From an uncultured Gemmatimonadota bacterium (GTDB taxonomy: Bacteria; Gemmatimonadota; Gemmatimonadetes; Gemmatimonadales; Gemmatimonadaceae): a stretch of DNA of 64,000 nucleotides. Positions 28,123-36,700 of this stretch are shown piece after piece. Position numbers and translations under genes: made by a program. Each line of letters opens with the position of its first letter. Positions within the stretch are counted from its first letter, which is position 1. The stretch spans positions 195,167-259,166 of the forward strand of contig CADEFN010000007.1 of NCBI GenBank assembly GCA_902826615.1, read 5' to 3'. The notes under the pieces are model-generated. The model did no database searches, was not told where the DNA came from, and saw only the letters and a program-made list of their open reading frames with translations.

Positions 28123-29028
28123 TTACTCGGCGTCGACTCCAGCGTCGCCGGCGTCCACTGCATCCACTTCCCCTTCCCCACCTTCAGGGCTGCCTGGCTT
28201 GAGGCGCGCTGCAATTGCCTCAGGCTTGGCCCGACGGCGACGCGGACGGCGGCGGCGACGGCGCTCGTCGTCGCCAGTCGGCTCGAGACCGCGGTCGGAC
28301 GAGTAGGTGCTCTCTTCCGCCTCTTCCTCGACCGCACGCACTGGCGCCTCGCGACGTGCTTCGCTGATCACGTCGGCGATGAACCGGGTGATGAGGTCAA
28401 CAGAACGGATGGCGTCGTCGTTGCCGGCAATCGGTACCGTGATCTTGTCGGGATCCGAGTTGGTATCGCAGATCGCGACGATCGGGATGCCGAGCTTGTT
28501 GGCTTCGGAGACCGCGATGCGTTCCTTCTTGGAATCGATGACAAACATGAGGCCCGGCAGGCGTGTCATGTTCTTGATGCCCGAGAGGTTCTTGAGGAGC
28601 TTGTCGCGCTGACGCGTGAGCAGGAGCTGCTCTTTCTTGGTGTAGTTCTCGAACTCGCCGCCGGCTTCACTGCCCGCTTCGAGTTCCTTCAAGCGCTTGG
28701 TCTGCTTCTTGATCGTGCCGAAGTTGGTGAGGAGACCGCCGAGCCAGCGCTCCGTGACGTAGAGGCCGCCACAGCGATCGGCCTGCTCGCGCACGATGGC
28801 ACCCACCTGGCGCTTGGTGCAGACGAAGAGGACGTTCTCGCCGCGCATGACGACTTCGCGCACGAACTTTTCGGCTTCGGCGATCTGCTTGATGGTCTTC
28901 TGCAGATCGATGATGTGGATCCCGTTGCGCTCCGCGAAGATGAAGCGGCGCATCTTGGGATTCCAGCGACGGGTCTGGTGCCCGAAGTGGACGCCAGCTT
29001 CGAGAAGCTGCTCGAGTGTAGGCTGCAT
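28123..29028 (-). CDS. rpsB: 30S ribosomal protein S2 with long charged C-terminal extension
   Basis: The first 230 residues are a standard S2: MQPTLEQLLEAGVHFGHQTR, RRWNPKMRRFIFAERNGIHI region, GTLTNFGTIK-type GLLTNFGTIKKQ, and PGLMFVIDSKKERIAVSEA with the coiled-coil insert between. The protein is 301 aa, about 60 longer than E. coli S2. The extra tail begins after EEEAEESTYSSDRGLEPTGD. It contains a block of Arg/Lys (RRRRRRPRRRRAK), then an acidic stretch ending GDAGVDAE. Such a tail could reach rRNA or mRNA on the 30S back, but that is inference. Confidence 0.97.
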   Translation of the reverse strand: MQPTLEQLLEAGVHFGHQTRRWNPKMRRFIFAERNGIHIIDLQKTIKQIAEAEKFVREVVMRGENVLFVCTKRQVGAIVREQADRCGGLYVTERWLGGLLTNFGTIKKQTKRLKELEAGSEAGGEFENYTKKEQLLLTRQRDKLLKNLSGIKNMTRLPGLMFVIDSKKERIAVSEANKLGIPIVAICDTNSDPDKITVPIAGNDDAIRSVDLITRFIADVISEARREAPVRAVEEEAEESTYSSDRGLEPTGDDERRRRRRPRRRRAKPEAIAARLKPGSPEGGEGEVDAVDAGDAGVDAE

Positions 29029-29083
29029 GCGGTGGTGCTCTCCTGTCGGGTTGTTCGTCCGCGTCCGTCATCGTCGCCTTTGA

Positions 29084-29098
29084 CCGGTGATTCACCGG
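29084..29098. repeat. 15-bp perfect palindrome in rpsB leader
   Basis: CCGGTGATTCACCGG is a perfect inverted repeat with a single central base, 56-70 nt upstream of the rpsB start. It could be an operator or an mRNA element. No family match is known to me. Confidence 0.5.
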
Positions 29099-29152
29099 CA
29101 CCCGGGGCAACTCGGGAACGCGTGCGGGATTGTGTGTGCCGGAGATGGTGCC

Positions 29153-29177
29153 GTCCCCGGTTCCGGCGCCCGGGGAC
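29153..29177 (-). terminator. GC hairpin downstream of rpsI
   Basis: GTCCCCGG and CCGGGGAC form an 8-bp stem with a 9-nt loop, 55 nt after the rpsI stop and 125 nt before rpsB. No U-tract follows. It may end or process the rplM-rpsI mRNA. The gene-free region 29029-29231 holds this and the palindrome at 29084; I see no clear promoter. Confidence 0.35.
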
Positions 29178-29231
29178 TCAAACAAGGAACTGCAACCAGC
29201 CAATCCGGCGTCACCCGACGCCAGACCAGGA

Positions 29232-29624
29232 CTAACGCTTGGAGAACTGGAAGCGCTTGCGGGCGCCGGGACGGCCGGGCTTTTTGCGCTCCACGGCCCG
29301 GGCGTCGCGCGTGAGGAGACCGAGGTCACGCAGCTTGCGGCGGTGTCCCTCGTCGATCGAGACGAGTGCGCGAGCGACGGCGAGACGCAGCGCCCCGGCC
29401 TGCCCGTTGAGCCCACCACCGGCCAGCTTCGCGCGGACATCAAAGCGTCCGAGCGAGTCCGTCGCGGTAAAGGCCTGCTGGATCGCGCTCACCAGCGAAG
29501 GACGCGGGAAGTAATCGCCGAGCGTACGGCCATTCACATCCCACTTGCCCGAACCGGGCTTGAGGTACACACGGCAGACGGCCTCCTTGCGGCGGCCAAC
29601 GGCGCGAATCTGCGACTCGGACAT
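29232..29624 (-). CDS. rpsI: 30S ribosomal protein S9
   Basis: 130 aa, normal. It begins with IRAVGRRKEAVCRVYLKPGS and ends with the basic tail KKPGRPGARKRFQFSKR, whose terminal Lys-Arg reaches the P-site tRNA. It contains LVSIDEGHRRKLRDLGLLTR, also typical. It lies 3 nt after rplM, the universal rplM-rpsI pair. Confidence 0.98.
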   Translation of the reverse strand: MSESQIRAVGRRKEAVCRVYLKPGSGKWDVNGRTLGDYFPRPSLVSAIQQAFTATDSLGRFDVRAKLAGGGLNGQAGALRLAVARALVSIDEGHRRKLRDLGLLTRDARAVERKKPGRPGARKRFQFSKR

Positions 29625-29627
29625 GCG

Positions 29628-30074
29628 TTAGGAACCCTGGACGTTGAAGGAAAGCGGGGTCGGCTTCTGCGCGGCGTGCGGATGTTCGCCATTGGCGTAC
29701 ACACGCAGCTTGAGGCGCAGGACCTGACGGGAAAGGGCCGACTTGGGCAGCATGCCGAAGACCGCCTTCTCGATCACCCGCTCCGGATGCTTGGACTGCA
29801 CGGCGCTGTACGGCGTGTGACGCTCGTGACCCATGTACCCGGTGTGCGAGAAATACTGCTTCTGCTCGCTCTTCTTGCCGCTCACCTTCACCTTGGAGGC
29901 ATTGATGACAATGACGTTGTCACCCGTGTCCATGTGCGGGGTGTAGATCGGCTTGTGCTTGCCCCGAAGGATCCTGGCGATCTCGGAGGCGAGGCGGCCC
30001 AAAATCATGCCATCGGCATCGACGATGAACCATCGCCGATCGATGTCCTTGGGGGTCGCGCTGAAAGTCTTCAT
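29628..30074 (-). CDS. rplM: 50S ribosomal protein L13
   Basis: 148 aa from ATG 30074, which matches the family start MKTFSATPKDIDRRWFIVDA. Conserved parts include LGRLASEIARILRGKHKP, the DNVIVINA strand and MLPKSALSRQVLRLKLRVY. A longer frame to 30128 adds residues with no L13 match. It heads the rplM-rpsI unit, with a candidate promoter at 30163-30192. Its TAA stop lies within a CGTTAGG motif copy. Confidence 0.97.
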   Translation of the reverse strand: MKTFSATPKDIDRRWFIVDADGMILGRLASEIARILRGKHKPIYTPHMDTGDNVIVINASKVKVSGKKSEQKQYFSHTGYMGHERHTPYSAVQSKHPERVIEKAVFGMLPKSALSRQVLRLKLRVYANGEHPHAAQKPTPLSFNVQGS

Positions 30075-30162
30075 TGGTGGAACCCGGGAAAGGCGCGCGC
30101 TTCCGGCGACGTGGCCGAAAGCGCGCAAAGTGCTCAGAAATCGTGGTTTACGGCAGCCGCGT

Positions 30163-30192
30163 AAGCTAGACGGTACCGGGGGGAGAGGGCAA
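30163..30192 (-). promoter_or_regulatory. candidate promoter for rplM-rpsI
   Basis: On the minus strand TTGCCC (30192-30187) and TAGCTT (30168-30163) are separated by 18 nt; the -10 candidate is 88 nt upstream of the rplM ATG. The extended CTAGCTT is shared with the mreB and rpsA upstream regions. The 30075-30338 gap otherwise contains the susD terminator. Confidence 0.45.
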
Positions 30193-30266
30193 GAGGGGTC
30201 GGGCTCGGAGAGCGGAATTGTGCGGTCGCGAAGCCAAAAAACTGCCCCAGCCCTTAAAACGCGAGA

Positions 30267-30295
30267 GGGGCAGGAGAGCCGCGGCTCCCTGCCCC
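30267..30295 (-). terminator. strong hairpin downstream of susD-like gene
   Basis: GGGGCAGG pairs with CCTGCCCC and an inner GAGCC pairs with GGCTC around a GC loop, with one unpaired A. It is 44 nt after the susD stop. TTTT follows 7 nt later on the minus strand. It likely ends the susCD transcript and insulates rplM. Confidence 0.65.
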
Positions 30296-30338
30296 CTTCG
30301 GTCTTCGGTTCACGTCGGCCCCAATGACTACCTGAGCC

Positions 30339-31715
30339 CTACGGGTTCCGGTCGAGACACTGGGTGAACTTCGGGTTGTTCAGCTCGTCGAACGGAACCG
30401 GGAAGTTCACGTCCTGCCCGTACGTGCCACCGCCCTTCGAGGCGGGGTACGAGCCAGTCGGGAAGACGGCTTCACGGTTGCGCTGATACTGACGAACCAG
30501 CCGACGCATGTCGCCCAGACGGTGCGCGGTCAGGAAGAGCCAGTACGCGCGCTCCTTGAAGTGCGCATCAACCCGCCCAGCCTGCGTGCCCGGGTCGGTG
30601 ATAGGCGCAAGAGACTGCGTCGTACGGAGGGCATTGTGGATCGCCAGCAGCTGAGTTGGGTTCGCAGCCTGCAGCGCCGCTTCGGCTTCGATGAGCCTGG
30701 CTTCCGCGCCGGTCGCCACAGGGATGCTGGCGGAGCGGTTGGGGTATTTGGCCGGCAGGAAGAGCGGCGTGGTCCCGTCGAAGCCCGTGAAGGCTGCGCC
30801 GGTGCCGCGTGGCGACAGCGTCCGCGGGTCGTTGTCGGAACGATACGCCAACCCGTTGGCACCTTCGCGATCAGCCACGGAGAAGCGGCGGTTGACCGCC
30901 ATCACGACGAAGACGCCGTTGTTCTGGCGGCTGCTGTTCTCCGAGTGCTCCGTGTTGTAGACGAAGCTCGTCGGCACCGCCGCCACGGCCGCTGCCGCGT
31001 CGGCAAAGCGCCCGAGATTGAGCAGCACACGACCACGTCCCACACGCGCAAAGTTCGCCTGCGCGACTGCGGCCGCCGACGTCTGCGTGCCCACAACAGT
31101 GAGTGCCTTGTCGAAGGAGGCCAGCGCAGCGGTGTACATCTGCGTGCTGGTCTGCGGATCGCCAAAGACGGTTTCGCCAGCGTCGGTCAACTCCGAGAAC
31201 GGTACCCCGGAGCAGAACGACTCGGCGATCAGCGTGATGGCCAGCCCTTCGAGGTTGCGCATTTCTGCCGCAGCCGGGCTGGTGGGCTGGAACTCCTCAT
31301 ACTTCTTGGCCGCGCGGAGCGCCGAAGCACGCGCGCGCTGACTGTTCCGCATGAGCGTGTTGATGTTGCCATTCACGGTCTGCATGTTGCGCGAATCGAA
31401 CTCGCGGCGGGTCGGGAAGGTCTCGGCCCACTCCAGCTCGTCGCCCAGCAGGCCGCCGTTCTGGATAAAGCCGTCCTCGGCGTCACCACCGCCAGCGTAC
31501 GCGCGGGCGAAGTCACCAACTGCGCCCTGCCGCAGCACGGGAAGCACGCTGGGATCAGAGAGCGATCCTGGCGTGGCAACATCGGGATCCGGAACATCAA
31601 GTGCATCATCGAGGCTGCATGCGCCGAGCGCGAGCGTCGCGAGCAGCACGGCCGCTGTTGCGGCGCGCTGTGCGACGCTGCGAGCGCCAGGCACAAATCG
31701 GTTGTTGGATTGCAT
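30339..31715 (-). CDS. SusD/RagB-family outer-membrane lipoprotein
   Basis: Surface substrate-binding lipoprotein that caps a SusC barrel. It is 458 aa from ATG 31715. A signal peptide ends in the lipobox LGAC (around residues 27-30: LLATLALGACSLDD), followed by DVPDPD. The helical TPR-like body includes ARVGRGRVLLNLGRFADAA and RLIEAEAALQAANPT. The C-terminal region ERAYWLFLTAHRLGDMRR is typical of RagB/SusD proteins. It is 20 nt after the SusC-like gene. The ligand cannot be inferred: no polysaccharide-degrading gene is adjacent. Confidence 0.92.
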   Translation of the reverse strand: MQSNNRFVPGARSVAQRAATAAVLLATLALGACSLDDALDVPDPDVATPGSLSDPSVLPVLRQGAVGDFARAYAGGGDAEDGFIQNGGLLGDELEWAETFPTRREFDSRNMQTVNGNINTLMRNSQRARASALRAAKKYEEFQPTSPAAAEMRNLEGLAITLIAESFCSGVPFSELTDAGETVFGDPQTSTQMYTAALASFDKALTVVGTQTSAAAVAQANFARVGRGRVLLNLGRFADAAAAVAAVPTSFVYNTEHSENSSRQNNGVFVVMAVNRRFSVADREGANGLAYRSDNDPRTLSPRGTGAAFTGFDGTTPLFLPAKYPNRSASIPVATGAEARLIEAEAALQAANPTQLLAIHNALRTTQSLAPITDPGTQAGRVDAHFKERAYWLFLTAHRLGDMRRLVRQYQRNREAVFPTGSYPASKGGGTYGQDVNFPVPFDELNNPKFTQCLDRNP

Positions 31716-31735
31716 GGTATGAGTCACCTGGTTCG

Positions 31736-34700
31736 TCAGAAGTTGGCGTTCAGGCGGAGCACGAAGTAGCGCACTGGCGGCTGTGCCAGGAAGTCCGCGG
31801 TCGTGAAGTTGGTCGTGGCGTTGGAGTTCACTTCCGGATCGAAGCCGGAGTAGTTCGTCCACACGGCCAGGTTCCGTCCCGCGAACGTCAGCCCGAGGGT
31901 GGAGAAGCCCAGCTTGGTGGCAATGCGCTGCGGCGCGTTATACGTGACCGCGACTTCGCGCAGGCGAGTGAACGAGGCGTCTTCCACGTACCCCGACACG
32001 GTGCCCATGATCGAGGCAATCACCTTGGCCTGATCTTCGAGCGACGCCTTGGGGTCCATGATGTCCTGACAGTTGCGGAACTGCGAGCAGCGGAACTCAC
32101 GCGTGGAGTTGAAGAGCTTGTGCCCACCACGATGATTGAGCAGTGCCGTGACCTGCACGTTGCGGAACAGCGTGAGGGTCTGATTCAGGTTGACCTCGCG
32201 CGGCGCCAGGGGCTGACCGATGTAGACTGCGGTGTCCGTGAGTGCGACTTCGCACGCCGGGCCACCGGCCACCTGCGGATTGGCAATGCCACCGATGGTG
32301 GGGCAGTTCACGCGCGTGATCGTCCCGTTTCCGTCCGCGTCCTTGAACGTGTAGTCGCGGAGGTAGTAGCCGCCTAACGGGGACCCCTTGGTGTGACGCT
32401 GCGAGGAGTTGAAGCCGAAGATGATCGGCGAGATCCCCGTGCCGAGTTCACGCAGCTGGTTCTGGACCTGCGTGTACGTGCCCTGGATTTCATACCGGAC
32501 ATTCTTCAGGTCGAGCGCGACCGTGTTGAGTTCGAACTCGATACCGCGGTTGCGCACTTCGGCGAAGTTGACGAATCGCGAACCCGCATTACCCAGCGAG
32601 GGCGCCAGGACGCGGCTGACCAGGGCGTCGTTGGTGACCTTGTTGAAGTACGTGCTGCTCAGACCAACGCGACCGTTGAAGGCCGTCATCTCGAAGCCAC
32701 CCTCGACTTCCTCGGAGATCTCCGGATTGAGATCGGCGTTGCCGGCGCCACCCACGGTGACTGCGGGGACATCGGCACCACCCAAACGCACAGAAACCGG
32801 GGAGAAGAAGGTTTCGGCCTGACGGAAGCCCGGGCGGTTGCCCGACTTGCCGTAAGCAGAGCGGAGACGGAACTGACCGAGCCAATTCGGCTTGGGGAAC
32901 CAGGCTTCTTCGGAGAGCACGTACGATGCACTCACCGCCGGGTAGTAGATAAGCCCAAGCTGCGATCCGAAGTTGGAGTTGTCGTCCGCGCGAACGGCGC
33001 CGGTGAGGAAGAGGCGATCCTTCCACGCCAGCTTCTGCTCGATGTAGCCACCAACCGTGATCACCTGCTGGTTGGACTCGCCGACGGCGAAGCGGGCCGA
33101 GGTGCCGTTGAGCGAACCGGTACCGGGAATGAGCACCGCACCGGTGGCCTGCGACCACCGCTGGATTTCGTTGATGTACTGACCGCCAACCGACGTCTGA
33201 GAATTGAGGCGGCCACCCAGCAGGTCGAACGTCGACGTCAGCGTACCGTTCGCGGTAAACGTCGGCGATTCGTCGCGCCGATTGAATCGCGAGCCCTCGA
33301 GCGTCGCCGCGCTGAAGTTCACCTTGTTGGGCGGAATCAACTGCTGGTCGTACTGAGACACGACGTCGGCACCGACGCGGCCCACAGCACGCAGCCACGA
33401 GAGCGGCTGGTAGTTGGTCGTGGCACCCACCACCAGGCGGGAGATATCCTGCTGGCTGTTGACGTTGAAGTAGTCCGTCGACGGAACGTTCGCCGTGAAA
33501 TAGCCACGGGAGAGTGAGTCCGATCCGCAACGGGAGTTGGCGCGGAAGGTGCTCGGCGAGCAGTCAAAGGCCTTACCCAGCAACCCGGCGGACAAGGCAC
33601 CGAAGGTGGTGTTGTCGTTGAAGGCCAGGTTGGCCTTGGAGCGCGTGTACCCGATGGTCACGTTCGCATCGAGATTGGGCTTGAGCTGCGCGCGAACGTT
33701 GGAGCGGAAGTTGATACGACGGAGCCGGTTGGGCTCGAAGATCCCCTGCTCACGCTCGTACTCGCCACCCATGTAGTAGGTCACGTCGTTGACGCCACCA
33801 GCCGCATTGAGGCCGTACTGCTCGCGATAGCCCTGGCGCTGCGGGCTCACGTTCTCCAGCGGGTTCCACGATAGCAGGGAGTCGCTGATGACGTTGCAAA
33901 GATTGCGGCCGCGGCTGTCGAGGTTACAAGTGGTCAGTGCACCAGCTGGCGTGCGGCCGACCTGCAGGTAGTTGGCGGGATACGTGGTCTGATCTTCGAT
34001 GGTGCCGTATTCCGCATAGCTGTTCCAGCGCGTCTTGCCGGCACGACCACGCTTGGTCGTGATCTGGATGACGCCGTTGGCGGCAGCAGAGCCATAGAGC
34101 GCCGTGCCCGACGGACCCTTGATGACCTCGACGTTTTCGATGTCTTCGGGGTTGATGTCGTCCCAGCGCGAAGTGCTCTGACCACCGAGACCAATGCTGA
34201 ACGCATTGTTCGCGTTGTTCGACACCTGTACGCCGTCGATGATGATGAGCGGCTCGTTGTTCAGGTTGATCGAGTTGGCACCGCGAATACGGATGCGGGA
34301 GTTGGTGCCCGTGGTTCCGCCGGCGTTGGTCACCGTGAGACCAGCGGCGCGCGACGACAACACGTTCGAGAAGTTGTTGACCGCGGGAAGCGGCAGTTGC
34401 TCGGTGCTGATGGTGGTCGACGTCGCACCGCTCTCGCGGCGGCGCTGCGTTTCACCGGTAGCGGTCACGTTGACTGCGTCGAGCGTCAGCGCGGCACCAG
34501 CCAGTGAGAAGTTCACCGTCAGCGTCTGACCTGCCACAACGGTGACGGACTGCGTGGCGCCGGAGTAGCCAATACGGATCGCTCTGAGGGTGTAGGTGCC
34601 AGCAGGCACCGAGACGATCCGGTAGTCCCCTTCGTCCGTCGTGCGTGCGCCGCGGACCGAGCCCGCCAGCTGCATCTGTACTTCGCCGAGCGGTTGGTTG

Positions 34701-34840
34701 GTGGCACGGTCAGTGACCTTGCCGATGATGGTGCCCCCGGGTCCCTGTGCAAGAGCCGACGACGCAGAGAGCGCCGAGCCAAGCAGGAGACTGAGGGCCA
34801 GACTGCGCAAACGAGGTGTTCGTTGCATCAGTGGCTCCAT
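31736..34840 (-). CDS. SusC/RagA-family TonB-dependent outer-membrane transporter
   Basis: A 1034-aa (1030 if the second ATG at 34828 is used) TonB-dependent receptor. The signal peptide ends SALSASSALAQG. It is followed by a carboxypeptidase-regulatory-like beta domain (GTIIGKVTDRATNQPLGEVQ to about 115), a plug domain with RIRIRGANSINLNNEPLIII and the SusC signature DIENVEVIKGPSGTALYGS, then a 22-strand barrel ending with RYFVLRLNANF, the terminal aromatic recognised for outer-membrane assembly. With the SusD gene it forms a standard energised nutrient uptake pair. TonB/ExbBD are not in the window. Confidence 0.95.
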   Translation of the reverse strand: MEPLMQRTPRLRSLALSLLLGSALSASSALAQGPGGTIIGKVTDRATNQPLGEVQMQLAGSVRGARTTDEGDYRIVSVPAGTYTLRAIRIGYSGATQSVTVVAGQTLTVNFSLAGAALTLDAVNVTATGETQRRRESGATSTTISTEQLPLPAVNNFSNVLSSRAAGLTVTNAGGTTGTNSRIRIRGANSINLNNEPLIIIDGVQVSNNANNAFSIGLGGQSTSRWDDINPEDIENVEVIKGPSGTALYGSAAANGVIQITTKRGRAGKTRWNSYAEYGTIEDQTTYPANYLQVGRTPAGALTTCNLDSRGRNLCNVISDSLLSWNPLENVSPQRQGYREQYGLNAAGGVNDVTYYMGGEYEREQGIFEPNRLRRINFRSNVRAQLKPNLDANVTIGYTRSKANLAFNDNTTFGALSAGLLGKAFDCSPSTFRANSRCGSDSLSRGYFTANVPSTDYFNVNSQQDISRLVVGATTNYQPLSWLRAVGRVGADVVSQYDQQLIPPNKVNFSAATLEGSRFNRRDESPTFTANGTLTSTFDLLGGRLNSQTSVGGQYINEIQRWSQATGAVLIPGTGSLNGTSARFAVGESNQQVITVGGYIEQKLAWKDRLFLTGAVRADDNSNFGSQLGLIYYPAVSASYVLSEEAWFPKPNWLGQFRLRSAYGKSGNRPGFRQAETFFSPVSVRLGGADVPAVTVGGAGNADLNPEISEEVEGGFEMTAFNGRVGLSSTYFNKVTNDALVSRVLAPSLGNAGSRFVNFAEVRNRGIEFELNTVALDLKNVRYEIQGTYTQVQNQLRELGTGISPIIFGFNSSQRHTKGSPLGGYYLRDYTFKDADGNGTITRVNCPTIGGIANPQVAGGPACEVALTDTAVYIGQPLAPREVNLNQTLTLFRNVQVTALLNHRGGHKLFNSTREFRCSQFRNCQDIMDPKASLEDQAKVIASIMGTVSGYVEDASFTRLREVAVTYNAPQRIATKLGFSTLGLTFAGRNLAVWTNYSGFDPEVNSNATTNFTTADFLAQPPVRYFVLRLNANF

Positions 34841-34985
34841 TGGGTTGGGGTAGAAAAGCTCCAGTACGCCAGTCGCAGTACCACGGGCGTCACCGAAGAG
34901 TACTCAAACTGACCGGAAACCCGAAAGTTCCCGTCGGGATATTTGTGACGAAACGTCAGGGGTGCCCGGACCTCGGGCGTAGGGG
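34841..34985. other. gene-free gap upstream of susC
   Basis: A small stem TGACG-TTT-CGTCA (about 34948-34960) follows the biotin-carrier gene on the minus strand, and TTGAGT with TGGTAC at 18 nt is a weak promoter possibility for susC. No confident element is visible. Confidence 0.3.
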
Positions 34986-35486
34986 CTATTCGAGCTCGAC
35001 CAGCACTGCCCCTTTCTCGACGGCGGCGCCCAGGGCTACGGGGATACTCTTCACCCGACCGGCCGAGGGGGCACGCAGTTCGTTCTCCATCTTCATGGCC
35101 TCCATCGCCACAAGGCCCTGACCAGCGTCCACCTGGTCGCCGACCTTTACGTAGACCTTCACAATCAGGCCGGGCATCGGTGCCAGGAGGGGCTTGGGTC
35201 CCTGCACTCCAGCCGTTGCAGCGGTGAGATCGCGAATGGTGCGCGTGCGCTCGTCGAGCGCGTCAACCGTCAGACGATGGCCATCAATCCACAAGGTGTA
35301 GGCGCCCCGGTGCTCCCCGCGCTTATAGGCCACGCGATGCACCTCGCCGCCCAGCCGCAGCACCTGCACCGGCGTGCCCTGGACCTGCTCGAGGTGCGCA
35401 GGGAGAAGGGTGTCGCCGAAACGCACTCCCCCCTCCTCGAGCGAAAGTTCATGGCGGGTGCCATCCACATCGACCACGTACTTCAT
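34986..35486 (-). CDS. biotin carboxyl carrier subunit of acyl-CoA carboxylase
   Basis: 166 aa from ATG 35486, which overlaps the RNA methyltransferase stop as ATGA. The C-terminal 70 residues are a biotinyl domain with the acceptor lysine in EAMKMENE and PMPGLIVKVYVKVGDQV. The N-terminal half (VDVDGTRHELSLEEGG, YTLWIDGHRLTVDALDE) resembles the BT linker that joins biotin carboxylase to carrier in fused propionyl/methylcrotonyl-type alpha chains. So this looks like a split alpha chain whose other part is the accC at 36697. Biotin transfer is to the carboxyltransferase at 38365. Confidence 0.92.
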   Translation of the reverse strand: MKYVVDVDGTRHELSLEEGGVRFGDTLLPAHLEQVQGTPVQVLRLGGEVHRVAYKRGEHRGAYTLWIDGHRLTVDALDERTRTIRDLTAATAGVQGPKPLLAPMPGLIVKVYVKVGDQVDAGQGLVAMEAMKMENELRAPSAGRVKSIPVALGAAVEKGAVLVELE

Positions 35487-36700
35487 GCGATGATCCTCGT
35501 GAGGAGGCAAACGGTTTCCACGTGGGCCGTCTGCGGAAACATGTCAAAGGGGGTGACGCGTTCGAGCCGCCAGGAAGGAAGCCGCGCGAGGTCGCGCGCA
35601 AGCGTGGCGGGATCGCAACTGACATAAATGAGACGGGATACTTCCGCCGACTCGAGTGAATCGCACACGCGCGCGTCGACGCCGGTGCGCGGCGGATTGA
35701 CCAGCACAAGGTCGGCGGGAAGCGCGTCGTCGAGTGCATCCTCGACCCGTGCCGTCACCACACGAGCGCTCTGTCCGAGTCGTTCCTTTGCGCTGCGTGT
35801 CGCTTCGTAGTCCAGCTCGATCAGCGTGACTTTGGCACCGGCCTTCACGAAGTCCGCCGAGACGTCGCCACGACCGCCGTAGGCATCCACCACGCGCAAG
35901 CCCGGCGTCACCGCAGCAAGCGACAGGATGTGAGACTGCATCACCTGCGCCATGGCGGGATTGACCTGCACAAACGCCCCGCTGGATGCGGCGTCGCCTC
36001 GGAGCACCGCGACACCGTGCGCACCCTCCGAACGGACAGACACCAGCGAGGGACACCGCGCGAGGAACTCATCACAGCGCGGCCAGGTGGCCGGCAATCC
36101 GATGAGATTGAGCGAGACGCCGCCATCGCCTTGCAGCAACTCGGCGCGGACTTCGTCGACATCGGCCAAACACTCCGCAGCACCTCGCACTTCGTGCCAG
36201 GCGGCGACGAGTGACTCCGCCGCTATCAGGCAATCATCGAGGGCGAAGATGCGGTCGGGGTCGTCAAAAGGGCGCAGTCCACCGCGCCAGCCCGCGGGTG
36301 AGGGGCGCAGCGTGAGGGTGAGCTTCCGGCGGTATCGCCACTCGAGTGGCGAGGGCACCACTTCGTCGACGGCTGCGTCGCGTTTGGCGATTCGCCGCAG
36401 GGCCTGCTGCACCATGTCCCGTTTGGCCGCGCGCTGATCGGCGATGCCAAGATGCTGCAGCTGGCACCCCCCACAGCGATCAGTGACGTAGTGCTGACAT
36501 GGCGGCTCCACCCGTGCGGGCGACGCCTCGAGAATCTGACGCAACCGACCTTCTGCGTGCCGTTTGCGCCGCGACAGGGCGACGGTCACCCGGTCGCCCG
36601 GGGCCGTGCGTGGCACAAAGACAGCCATGCCGTCGAGGCGTCCCACCCCTGCTCCACCACTGGCGATGGAGTCAATGGTCACGGTGGCCGTTTCCCTCAC
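35483..36700 (-). CDS. rlmD: 23S rRNA (uracil-5-)-methyltransferase, RlmD/TrmA type
   Basis: SAM-dependent m5U methyltransferase, 405 aa. Order of parts: TRAM domain (about 1-60: TVTIDSIASGGAGVGRL), an iron-sulfur cysteine cluster C-x5-D-C-x2-C (CQHYVTDRCGGC) with another Cys in LDDCLIA, the FVQVNPAMAQVM motif, the SAM site VVDAYGGRGDVSADF, NPPRTGVDA, then catalytic cysteine in IYVSCDPATLARDL. This fits RlmD/RlmCD; target U1939 or U747 cannot be told. It overlaps both neighbours by 4 nt, so it is co-translated inside an acyl-CoA carboxylase operon, an odd pairing. Confidence 0.88.
   Translation of the reverse strand: MRETATVTIDSIASGGAGVGRLDGMAVFVPRTAPGDRVTVALSRRKRHAEGRLRQILEASPARVEPPCQHYVTDRCGGCQLQHLGIADQRAAKRDMVQQALRRIAKRDAAVDEVVPSPLEWRYRRKLTLTLRPSPAGWRGGLRPFDDPDRIFALDDCLIAAESLVAAWHEVRGAAECLADVDEVRAELLQGDGGVSLNLIGLPATWPRCDEFLARCPSLVSVRSEGAHGVAVLRGDAASSGAFVQVNPAMAQVMQSHILSLAAVTPGLRVVDAYGGRGDVSADFVKAGAKVTLIELDYEATRSAKERLGQSARVVTARVEDALDDALPADLVLVNPPRTGVDARVCDSLESAEVSRLIYVSCDPATLARDLARLPSWRLERVTPFDMFPQTAHVETVCLLTRIIA

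Noticed and set aside
24822-29235. Several plus-strand open frames of 270-513 codons opposite cdsA to rpsB
   Set aside because: They mirror conserved genes on the minus strand and have no motif, RBS or plausible composition.
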